The notes beneath the pieces were generated by a model. That model was not told where the DNA came from and ran no database searches. It saw only the letters and a list, made by a program, of their open reading frames with translations. The translations under genes and the position numbers were made by a program. Positions 1-9,286 of a stretch of 64,000 bases of DNA are shown piece after piece (position 1 is the first letter of the stretch; the number at the start of each line of letters is the position of its first letter). This DNA comes from Acheta domesticus (Eukaryota > Arthropoda > Insecta > Orthoptera > Gryllidae), in contig JAHLJT010008756.1 of the NCBI GenBank assembly GCA_031308135.1, positions 74,497,821 through 74,561,820 on the forward strand. Direction: 5' to 3'.

Positions 1-344
1 GAATATTTTTAGTGAAACTGAGTAATTCGATGTACAGACAAATTTTGAGGCTTGGTAAAAGGCTACTATTGAAAGGTCAAGAATTTTGTTTCCGTTCCTG
101 TCCGTAGATGATACGCAGTTATTGATCAGTTTCCGTACTAAACATTCTTGGCAACTCCCGTTAGGTTTCAGAAGAGCCTATCACGCTCTCTTATATACAC
201 CCGTCTTAAGCATGATACTGAAGAACAAAAGTAGAAGGAAATCATTAAGACTCGAGGGCTGTAGACGACCTTAACTGAACCTAAGTGATCATTGGGCCCG
301 CTAATTTATTAAAAGTCGTGGGCAATAACTAGATAAGCCAGTAG
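1..344. other. unassigned AT-rich sequence
   Basis: I see no repeat structure, RNA gene or recognisable coding potential here. One 62-codon open frame on the plus strand has no recognisable motif and looks like chance. Confidence 0.5.
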
Positions 345-632
345 TCATTGGATGCCGCCGCGGCCACGTGGTTGCGAATGCGCTAGAGCGCGTGTGCGCA
401 CGTGGGGCGGTCGCGGGCGGAGAAACGCCGCACGCAAGCGCACGCGAGGCCGCCACGCTCCAGGGCACGCGGGCCCCGTAGACGCGGTTGCCTCACCGGC
501 GCGGCGCCTCAGAGCGTCGCCGGCGGAGCCGGAGCCGCCGCCTTCCCACCGACCGAGGGCAAGGCACCAACTCCGTCTGCGCTGCGCTTTGGGTCGCGGC
601 GGCCGCTTCTGTGAGCGTCTGCGTCTGTACTA
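345..632. promoter_or_regulatory. CpG-rich island
   Basis: This block is abruptly GC-rich and dense in CpG, against AT-rich flanks on both sides. Open frames in it are arginine/alanine/proline-rich on every frame, which is what GC-rich DNA gives by chance. It could be an unmethylated promoter island, a first exon, or a GC-rich repeat fragment. No TATA, initiator or splice site stands out, so a promoter role is only inference. Confidence 0.3.
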
Positions 633-670
633 GGATTTATTTAGAGCTGCCTCTGAAATAAATCAGCTGT

Positions 671-927
671 TATACTGCGATTTTTGTATGAAGAGCTCTC
701 AAGATAACTCAAATCCCATCTTCGCGATGGAATATGTCACGGCATTTCGCGTCTTTTCTCGGTCTTGCCGGTAGAAGTCGCATGATCGCAAGCACTGCTT
801 CATACGGTCGCGATCGTGCGAAATCTAGCGGAACGACTGTGAATGATACAAAATGCCGTGACATATTCCATCGCGAAGATGGGATTTGAGTTATCTTGAG
901 AGCTCTTCCTACAAAAATCGCAGTATA
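671..927. mobile_element. foldback MITE, copy 1 (77-bp inverted arms)
   Basis: Positions 671-747 and 851-927 are inverted copies of each other over 77 bp with essentially one mismatch, separated by a loop of about 103 bp. The ends read TATACTGCGATTTTTGTA and its complement. The inner part, with TCACGGCATTTCGCGTC and a following GTCGCATGATCGC, recurs in the inverted element at 35510-35720, so both belong to one family. No coding capacity is present, as expected for a non-autonomous foldback element. I could not identify a clear target duplication or assign a superfamily. Confidence 0.75.
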
Positions 928-1775
928 CGGTGTCGTCCAGTCGGAAGGTTGAACGTCACCATAATGACGTGTAAGCTCCAGATTGGATACACAGTAACAG
1001 CTGATGACCTGATACAGGCAAGTGTAAATAAATCGCAGTATATATCTCGTCGGTGCACGAGTCAAGTGACATATGTTACACTCAGATTTTTACACAGTGC
1101 CATTTCAACGTCACGAGCTGGACCGAGAGGGGGGGGGACACTCATCCTTAAATTTTTAGTATTGGAGCTATTGGATATACCGATTGGATGAAGTCTCACT
1201 CTTCTTCCAGCTCGTGATCTTGAAGTGCTACTGTAAGAATTGGAGCATAAACTAGTGGTGTAACAGAATGCCACAGACTTTCTCGTATTAGTTTTCTAAT
1301 TTATTCGGTCTGGAATAGCTTTTCCGTCTTGCCCTTTTCTCTTGCCAGCTGCCATCTATCGCCGCCCAAAATGTTTTTTAAAATTTGTCTCAATTTTTTC
1401 CGTGCCCTAATGGTAGAACCGAAAAATGACTTTAAGAATATTATAGAAAAGTAAAACTTCGTCCTATATCAACATTTTTGTTGAAAAATTTGGAGCGGTA
1501 TTAAAGAAAATGTTTAACCGTTATTGTAAATGCGATATTTGAAGATCTTTCTCACAGAAAACTTTTGAGTTTTCAAGAAACTTCAATTATACACGAGAAA
1601 GTAAAAATCGACATTTGAGTTAAATGCAGAAACATGGTTAGAAATAGGATATTTTTGCTGGTAAAATATTAAAGAGATTTAGACAAGGCAGCTGAATTTA
1701 ATATAGAGAAAAACAAATACGGTCAAATAGACCTCAAAATTTAGGGATCCGCCAAGTTATACTAGTGGAGCTAGA
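928..1775. other. unassigned AT-rich sequence
   Basis: No recognisable gene or repeat. The part around 1000-1070 repeats short words related to the foldback element (ATCGCAGTATA), which may mean the mobile element is longer than its clean arms. Confidence 0.4.
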
Positions 1776-1777
1776 AC

Positions 1778-2945
1778 ATGTACTTTCTCGCATTATTTCA
1801 AACTTTTGCATTATTATTTCAAACTTTTGCATTATTATTTCAAACTTTTGCATTATTATTTCAAACTTTTGCATTATTATTTCAAACTTTTGCATTATTA
1901 TTTCAAACTTTTGCATTATTATTTCAAACTTTTGCATTATTATTTCAAACTTTTGCATTATTATTTCAAACTTTTGCATTATTATTTCAAACTTTTGCAT
2001 TATTATTTCAAACTTTTGCATTATTATTTCAAACTTTTGCATTATTATTTCAAACTTTTGCATTATTATTTCAAACTTTTGCATTATTATTTCAAACTTT
2101 TGCATTATTATTTCAAACTTTTGCATTATTATTTCAAACTTTTGCATTATTATTTCAAACTTTTGCATTATTATTTCAAACTTTGCATTATTATTCAAAC
2201 TTTTGCATTATTATTTCAAACTTTTGCATTATTATTTCAAACTTTTGCATTATTATTTCAAACTTTTGCATTATTATTTCAAACTTTTGCATTATTATTT
2301 CAAACTTTTGCATTATTATTTCAAACTTTTGCATTATTATTTCAAACTTTTGCATTATTATTTCAAACTTTTGCATTATTATTTCAAACTTTTGCATTAT
2401 TATTTCAAACTTTTGCATTATTATTTCAAACTTTGCATTATTATTTCAAACTTTTGCATTATTATTTCAAACTTTTGCATTATTATTTCAAACTTTTGCA
2501 TTATTATTTCAAACTTTTGCATTATTATTTCAAACTTTTGCATTATTATTTCAAACTTTTGCATTATTATTTCAAACTTTTGCATTATTATTTCAAACTT
2601 TTGCATTATTATTTCAAACTTTTGCATTATTATTTCAAACTTTTGCATTATTATTTCAAACTTTTGCATTATTATTTCAAACTTTGCATTATTATTTCAA
2701 ACTTTTGCATTATTATTTCAAACTTTTGCATTATTATTTCAAACTTTTGCATTATTATTTCAAACTTTTGCATTATTATTTCAAACTTCTGCATTATTAT
2801 TTCAAACTTCTGCATTATTATTTCAAACTTCTGCATTATTATTTCAAACTTTTGCATTATTATTTCAAACTTTTGCATTATTATTTCAAACTTTTGCATT
2901 ATTATTTCAAACTTTTGCATTATTATTTCAAACTTTTGCATTATT
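1778..2945. repeat. 21-bp AT-rich minisatellite, about 55 copies
   Basis: The unit is 21 bp and contains ATTATTATTTC followed by AAACTTTTGC. It runs almost without mismatch. Variants are single-base deletions in the T-run (CTTTGC instead of CTTTTGC) near 2181, 2431 and 2682, one TTATTC deletion near 2195, and three consecutive units with CTTCTGC near 2785-2835. The array sits inside a sequence whose two flanks are found side by side near 62374-62475, so the expansion happened in a pre-existing repeat. Because 21 is a multiple of three and the unit lacks stops in most frames, long open frames appear on both strands. They are by-products, not genes. Confidence 0.97.
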
Positions 2946-3020
2946 TGAAAATTCAGAGTCCAACGAAAATGACACCTGTGTCAGATTTTAAGCGTCCTTG
3001 CTTTGCCGAGGAAAAAAAAA
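2946..3020 (+). repeat. right flank of minisatellite locus, shared with 62.4 kb
   Basis: This stretch contains CAACGAAAATGACACCT and CCGTCCTT-like words in the same order as 62407-62475. Together with CTTTCTCGCATTATTT on the left of the array it defines an interspersed repeat with an expanded and an unexpanded copy in the window. Confidence 0.7.
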
Positions 3021-3045
3021 TATGTCGAGGCTTCTGCGGCCAGAA

Positions 3046-3150
3046 TGATCTCGGCTGTCCCGGTGGCGCCACGTTGAAGGCTGTAATGTCAGATGATGCC
3101 AGTGCCGAAGATCAGACTTCGACGCGGCGTGACCCGGACAGCCAAAATCA
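3046..3150. mobile_element. diverged palindromic element, family of 40.9 and 47.3 kb
   Basis: The left end reads TCGGCTGTCCCGGTGGCG and the right end is close to its complement (ACGCGGCGTGACCCGGACAG). Both match the ends of the palindromes at 40889-41044 and 47286-47462. The central part is strongly diverged, and the hammerhead-like core seen in the other copies is broken here. It is non-coding. The copy lies immediately right of the minisatellite locus. Confidence 0.65.
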
Positions 3151-4095
3151 TTCAAAAAATTTAATCCAATAACTAGGGGTCACTTTTGGGAAAACTTCGT
3201 GTTTATATAAAGTACCCCCTAAAAAAATCAAAATATCAAGACTATTTTGACCCTTTCTATGGGGAATATCAATTTTTGACAAAATAGTTTGAACAGCTTA
3301 TGTACTAGTTTTTCCACACATGGACTTATTTTTTTGACTTTATGAATATTACGTAGTAAAATTTAAACCAACCAAAATTTGAATCAACACTTCAGTGTTT
3401 GATTCTGCGAATGGCTCTTTTACGCTGAGAACTAATTATTTTTACGTTTATTTCTCTTGAAATAAAAATCAAAGGAATTTTGATTTATATCGGTGCTATG
3501 TAAGCGAATAATGTTGATCTTAAGCCGCTTAATATCGATTCATAAAATGTCACAATTCCATTCCTCTGTATTAACTTTTACGAACTATTTAATTTGTTTT
3601 TGACATTTCCCCCACGAACAAAGCTTACCAACGCTTTACTAGGTCGCATCATGGACGTACCTAGATTTTTCAACCCGTTCGGTTTAAATTTGGTCTAAGT
3701 CTACTGCAAGACAATGAGTTGCTTCGGAAATTTTAATCACACGATCAGTACGAGTAGGCAATCAAGTCATGGTGAGCTACTTTTCAGAAGAGAGAGAAAA
3801 AACAGTTAAGTGAAGCTTCTCAAATTGTAAAAAAAGTAGTTCCTAACTAATCTGTTGTTTTTTTCTCTGGAGAAAATTAAATATGTCCCCATAAAACTGT
3901 CGCCATAAAAATAATGTTCACATAAAACTAATGTCCCGATAAAGTCCTCACAAAGTCCTCTAGGGGCACAATCTGTCGTTAGGGCCATCTGTCCTTAGAT
4001 GCCATTTAGATGTCGGTGTCACAGACCATTAGTGTTTGTAATATCGACATAAAGCAAATGATAATTTTGGCCTCTGATTTGTCCCCTCACTAGGA
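3151..4095. other. unassigned AT-rich sequence
   Basis: No gene, RNA or clear repeat recognised. Scattered short open frames have no motif. Confidence 0.4.
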
Positions 4096-4265
4096 GCATT
4101 GCTCGGTACAAAATCCTGCGAGGAGTTACCGCGCTGCTGCGGTTAACGGTTGCCCTCAAGGGCGCCCGCAGCTCGCCCACAGCCTTCACGGTCGCTGGCC
4201 GCGAAAAGCGCCGTGAAAAGTTCCCACGCAGCGGCGCCCCAAGTACAGTTAGAAAACAGGGAAAT
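4096..4265. other. short CpG-rich patch
   Basis: A GC-rich patch within AT-rich DNA, with many CpG dinucleotides and no open frame of note. Function unknown. Confidence 0.3.
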
Positions 4266-5561
4266 GAATGAAAATTATTCGCGGAGTGTCGATCGAAGAG
4301 CTTGTTAAATAAGACAATGATTATTAATTCCCAATTAGTGGTAATAACGACGTTTGGCGTTTTTGTACACAGGGTACATGTTTAACTGACGAGCGCGATA
4401 CAACAGGTTCGTATATGGGTCGTGAGTAGGGCCCAGATTGTTAGGTTTTAACGCATTTTATTCTTCTCTTCGTAACGTCATTATTTTGATATACATATCA
4501 TTGCTGAGCAAAATTCTGAAGATCCTAAATACGCTTAACATTACTTATAATCCTAAAAGAGGCGAAATCGGGAATTTCTTTAAAAAAATACAAAGTTGTG
4601 TTAATAAAATCCATTTCTTCATTTTGGTTGATCAAATTTTTACGGTAGCTTAACCACAGTGTCTAACTTTGCTGACTTTCCTGCTACCATTGAAAAATCA
4701 GAAGTGGCTTGTCTTCTACTAAACGAGGCAATACACGTATTGAAGCAGTGAACTAAATGAAGGTTTGAAGCTGTTTCAATGTCAATACCAGACTGTAGGC
4801 TTGGTGTTGACCGTGAAAGCTCTCAAAAATTCAAGGCAATCGTAAATGCCCAACGATGAAAGTATTAATGCAGTTCTTGTGAAAGAAGAAATTGTGGATT
4901 GGGCAATTACCTAGGGTCCGAAAGCAGAGGCATCTATGAAGCAGCCATGAATTTCGTATTGCGATGAAGGAAACTTTTCTCGTCACAAGGGTGGATTGAG
5001 AGACAATTGGAAGTCCCTCACATTGGTATTTTGGTATTATACATGGTTCATTGCGACAATGCATATTGAATAAAGGGCATTTTTGGTTTGTATGCTACAA
5101 TTGAAGGAAATGTTTAGAAGTTGCAGTTAAAAAGGGTCTTTTTTGAGAATAACTTTTTCATTAAGTTAAGAAGTAAAAACATTGAAAGAGTAATTTAAAT
5201 TTGTTATTTATTTCAAATATTTTTCAGCTTTACTTCAGCCTGATTAGAAAAAAATTAAAATGGGCTAAAGCGTTTTTCAAAACCTAAAATGTTCATAAAA
5301 TCCTTAAAGTCCGGCACCTATGAATAAAGTTAAATGATTTGTCAAATATTCCTTTACTACTTAACAAACTTTAATATATCCATATAAGAAAAAAAAGTAA
5401 TATTCAGGTCTCAATAGTATGCCCTCAAATTTCAACGTGCTGGTAAATTTTGCTTTAGATTAACCGTAAAATTTATGAGGGATTGGGTAATAGTATGAAT
5501 GTTTGGAGATGCATTTGTTATTAAATAGTGTCCCGTCAGTTTTTAATTTTCTGTCACCTCA
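4266..5561. other. unassigned AT-rich sequence
   Basis: Nothing firmly recognised. In 4800-5130 the plus strand gives broken open frames that look like a heavily decayed coding region, perhaps of a transposon, but I cannot name a family. Confidence 0.3.
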
Positions 5562-5569
5562 CTTTGGAG

Positions 5570-5995
5570 CATGGGCGTCCAACTTTCAAGGTCTGAAGGG
5601 CCACAACTAAAACCTCTAATGTAGTTGCGGACCAAATTTTATTTACTCGGACGATCCACATCTGACCTCCCCGTGGTGTTGATATCGGCAGTTTGCCCGG
5701 CTGCTCTCAAACGGAGTGGAGGGGGAGAGAACAAAACCATGCGTAATATCAAGTCTTACCATGCATAACGCGGTGAAACACATTGGGATGATTGTAAGTT
5801 TCCGATTTACTAGAACAAAAATTCTTAAATCTAAACTTAACGTGTTCTTACATTAAGGGAGTGCTGACTCTGATAGGGCGCTTGCGCTTGGAGATATTCT
5901 CTCCCGTTATTGACGAAAGAGACTTTTACCTTTGACCAATAAAGTTTTGCAGGCCACAATAAATGTTTCCACTGGCCGCTAGTTGGACAACCCTG
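5570..5995. mobile_element. hAT-like MITE with 8-bp target duplication
   Basis: The right terminus read on the minus strand is CAGGGTTGTCCAACTAG. The left terminus is CATGGGCGTCCAACTTTC, so the ends are imperfect inverted repeats of the CAGGG..GTCCAA kind known from Charlie-type hAT elements. The element is flanked by CTTTGGAG (5562-5569) and CTTTAGAG (5996-6003), an 8-bp duplication with one mismatch, which is diagnostic of hAT insertion. GGCC-rich subterminal words follow both ends. Its 426 bp carry no transposase, so it is non-autonomous. Confidence 0.8.
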
Positions 5996-6003
5996 CTTTA
6001 GAG

Positions 6004-6452
6004 AGTGCATTTCGGTTCCATTAGAGTCAAATACTCTTCAGTGATTGTTGTAATGCTTAGGCACAGTAGTTGGAGATTCCATACCGAATGAAACGCGAAT
6101 AGAAGGTAAATTTTGAATAAGGTGGCAATGCCATTAATTCATTTTTTGTTGCATTATAGTATGTAATAGAAAGTAGACTATATTTCATGGATTTATTCAT
6201 AGCGTCTGAGTTAATTAAAAAAATGATCGAAGAACTTGATTCGTTTTAAATCACGATTTAATATTTTCCATTGAAGTCTTTTGGAACTACAGGTGTTAAT
6301 CCTGGTGGAATCGTAAGGCTGGTACGTGTGAACGAATGTCAATAATTTCTCAAGAGTGGCAATGTATTATTCTCAAGCGGTGTCGACTTAACGCTGTTAT
6401 TGCAACGCGCGTAACGTAACTTATCTGAACGATCCAACCTGGAAACTTATTT
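6004..6452. other. unassigned AT-rich sequence
   Basis: Nothing recognised. Confidence 0.4.
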
Positions 6453-6788
6453 TCATTCTCCCATCCATTTCTCTGAATAAATATCTATCGGACTTTTTGA
6501 AATCTCGCGAAGTGAGCTGGTAACCCAGTCACCGACATCAGCTGGGGCAAGGACACTTCCTGGAAGCCGTGTTGTCCTTCCATCGCTATCGATCAGCGTG
6601 GTCGCCCTGCCTCGCGTCTGCGCCCCTGCGCCGTCCGCCTGCTGGTCCCGCAATGCTCCGCTGCCCGCCGGGTGTCGTCGGAACAGGGGCTCGCAGGGCT
6701 TCTGCACCGCTCGCTGAGACTCCTTCTGGAACACACACGCTACCATACCGTATCAAAAGATCAGAACAACGGCTGCAAGACAATAAAT
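6453..6788 (-). other. possible coding exon in a GC-rich patch
   Basis: On the minus strand a pyrimidine-rich tract ends in TTATTGTCTTGCAG (just above 6774), a good-looking splice acceptor, followed by a GC-rich segment. One frame stays open for 97 codons to 6453, starting MVACVFQKES and ending SPIDIYSEKWMGE. The other frames are also open for 60-70 codons, which is common in GC-rich DNA, and the 97-codon frame has no family motif I recognise. No matching donor is evident. It may be an exon, or only a CpG patch. Confidence 0.2.
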
Positions 6789-7876
6789 AAAGTTATGGAT
6801 TGATTATTAGTCGCTTCTGTGTCGTGATACACAAAAGTCAAGAAAACATTATTTAATTACGGAGCTAAATTAACACATTTTGACATACATGAAATCAAGG
6901 TTTTTCTCTTTTCTCACTCGCTTCTTGAAACCTTTATCTCTTATTTTCTTTTCAAGATGATTAATTTCTACTCCTTTTATACTCTCCGCCGTTTAATTTC
7001 TTATGATTGTTCTCTATGTATTCATAACTTTCTCTTTATTTCGATACTCATGCCCACGTTTGTTCGTTTCTCTGTTCATATTCCACATTTTTCTCTACAA
7101 ATGCTGAAATATACAAATTTTTGAATATAATCCATTACGTTCATGTTTATAGTGATTTTAAACTGTCTTTCGCATTCTCACTGATGCATGACTTGTTCTG
7201 TTTTTCATCTTGTTCTGTCCCATCCCCTTCTCTATTTGCAACATATTAATACTGTTTTATATATTCTTCGCTCTTCTTTCCCTCACTATCTATATTTCAC
7301 TATCTAGAAATGATAGTCATGCAATTATTCGTGATACTTTGAATCAGGGCACGGCTAAATGCAGTATTTCCTGGAACAAAGGTTTCACTTAAAATGACAT
7401 ATTTTTGTGTACGGATAGGCCACATTTCGATACTCGTTATTCAACTATTGCCTTAGGTTTGGATCTTACGTAATATTTTAATTAAACTTTTTTGGCTTTA
7501 CATGTGATTTTACCATTACATCAATCGCGTCTCATTATATTACGGAATCAAATTACATTGCTAATCGTAATTTTCAAGGCGTCAGACTGTAGGGTTTATA
7601 TGAGCTCTTTTCCAAACCCTGTAATAAGAAAAAACGTGCGAAAAGTGGGTGGCCTGATACAAACGAGGCAATGAAATATCTTGCGAAATTCGCAATGAAC
7701 AAAATATGTTTGAAATAAATAATTGATATTTTCGAGGGTGAGTATGCTTGTACTACAATCAGATCGCTTCGACCTGTCGAATTGCGTTAATAGAGTTTAA
7801 CTTTGAGACTTCAAAATAAAAACTCTTATATTTAATATGGATTCATATTTTGCTGCAAAACAATGGATTCCGCTAG
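6789..7876. other. unassigned AT-rich sequence
   Basis: T-rich on the plus strand from 6900 to 7300, with no gene or repeat family recognised. Confidence 0.4.
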
Positions 7877-8122
7877 TTAGATTCTTTTTTCAATTCGTGA
7901 TAGTTGAATCTTCGTTTCTACCTGGAATGCCATTCTGATAGCATTTAGGTAGTCGGTGGCTTCCTCGTTCGCGGGCCCTCCCGACGCCGCGCCGCGCCGC
8001 GCCGCGCCGCGGCCGCGTGGTGCAGCGGGAAGTGCAACGTGCGGATCCCGGCCGTCCGCCCTCACCCGCCGCGTGCGCACGTGCGCCTGGCCCCTTGACC
8101 TTGTTCCTGGGCGTTGCGCCAC
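7877..8122 (-). other. possible exon end with splice donor
   Basis: The minus-strand frame ends its GC-rich part with EEATDYLNAIRMAFQ. The nucleotides at the end of that segment read TTCCAG followed by GTAGAAACG, a plausible donor near 7922. Codons before the donor have ordinary amino-acid composition, unlike the GC-driven Arg/Gly/Ala part upstream. I do not recognise a family with confidence. It abuts the GC minisatellite, so the reading upstream is probably not protein. Confidence 0.2.
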
Positions 8123-8164
8123 CGCGCTTTAAACGCTTCGCCCGCCCTGCCTTGTCCCGCAGCA

Positions 8165-9286
8165 TCCCATTCCGTGTTCCGTCCCGCGTTCCGTCCCGTC
8201 CCGCGTTCCGTTCCGTCCCGCATTCCGTCCCGTCCCGCGTTCCGTTCCGTCCCGCATTCCGTCCCGTCCCGCGTTCCGTTCCGTCCCGCATTCCGTCCCG
8301 TCCCGCGTTCCGTTCCGTCCCGCGTCCCGTCCCGCGTCCCGTCCCGCGTCCCGTCCCGCGTCCCGTCCCGCGTCCCGTCCCGCGTCCCGTCCCGCGTCCC
8401 GTCCCGCGTCCCGTCCCGCGTCCCGTCCCGCGTCCCGTCCCGCGTCCCGTCCCGCGTCCCGTCCCGCGTCCCGTCCCGCGTCCCGTCCCGCGTCCCGTCC
8501 CGCGTCCCGTCCCGCGTCCCGTCCCGCGTCCCGTCCCGCGTCCCGTCCCGCGTCCCGTCCCGCGTCCCGTCCCGCGTCCCGTCCCGCGTCCCGTCCCGCG
8601 TCCCGTCCCGCGTCCCGTCCCGCGTCCCGTCCCGCGTCCCGTCCCGCGTCCCGTCGCGCGTCCCGTCGCGCGTCCCGTCCCGCGTCCCGTCGCGCGTCCC
8701 GTCCCGCGTCCCGTCGCGCGTCCCGTCGCGCGTCCCGTCGCGCGTCCCGTCGCGCGTCCCGTCGCGCGTCCCGTCGCGCGTCCCGTCGCGCGTCCCGTCG
8801 CGCGTCCCGTCGCGCGTCCCGTCGCGCGTCCCGTCGCGCGTCCCGTCGCGCGTCCCGTCCCGCGTCCCGTCCCGCGTCCCGTCCCGCGTCCCGTCCCGCG
8901 TCCCGTCCCGCGTCCCGTCCCGCCTGCCGTCCCGCCTGCCGTCCCGCCTGCCGTCCCGCCTGCCGTCCCGCCTGCCGTCCCGCCTGCCGTCCCGCCTGCC
9001 GTCCCGCCTGCCGTCCCGCCTGCCGTCCCGCCTGCCGTCCCGCCTGCCGTCCCGCCTGCCGTCCCGCCTGCCGTCCCGCCTGCCGTCCCGCCTGCCGTCC
9101 CGCCTGCCGTCCCGCCTGCCGTCCCGCCTGCCGTCCCGCCTGCCGTCCCGCCTGCCGTCCCGCCTGCCGTCCCGCCTGCCGTCCCGCCTGCCGTCCCGCC
9201 TGCCGTCCCGCCTGCCGTCCCGCCTGCCGTCCCGCCTGCCGTCCCGCCTGCCGTCCCGCCTGCCGTCCCGCCTGCCGTCCTTCCCA
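8165..9286. repeat. GC-rich minisatellite built of 12-bp units in blocks
   Basis: The array has ordered segments. At 8165-8315 a 34-bp unit with CGCATTCCGTCCC recurs (words at 8221, 8255 and 8289). From about 8316 to 8650 the 12-bp unit is GTCCCGTCCCGC-like. From about 8650 to 8855 most units carry GTCGCGCG instead. After a short return to the first type, 8922-9280 consists of units with GTCCCGCCTGCC. The minus strand carries repeated GGGACGGGAC and GGGACGGCAGGC, giving regularly spaced G-runs. Open frames over 400 codons exist on both strands only because the unit is 12 bp and stop-free. Confidence 0.96.

Noticed and set aside
1778..2945. CRISPR-like regular repeat
   Set aside because: Units are directly adjacent without spacers, and the genome is eukaryotic.
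1734..3172. Open frames of 380-464 codons and MQKFEII-repeat frames on both strands
   Set aside because: They are created by the 21-bp stop-free unit; frames change at each one-base deletion and no natural protein features are present.
4800..5130. Decayed transposase-like coding region
   Set aside because: Several frames must be combined and no diagnostic motif is visible, so no family can be supported.
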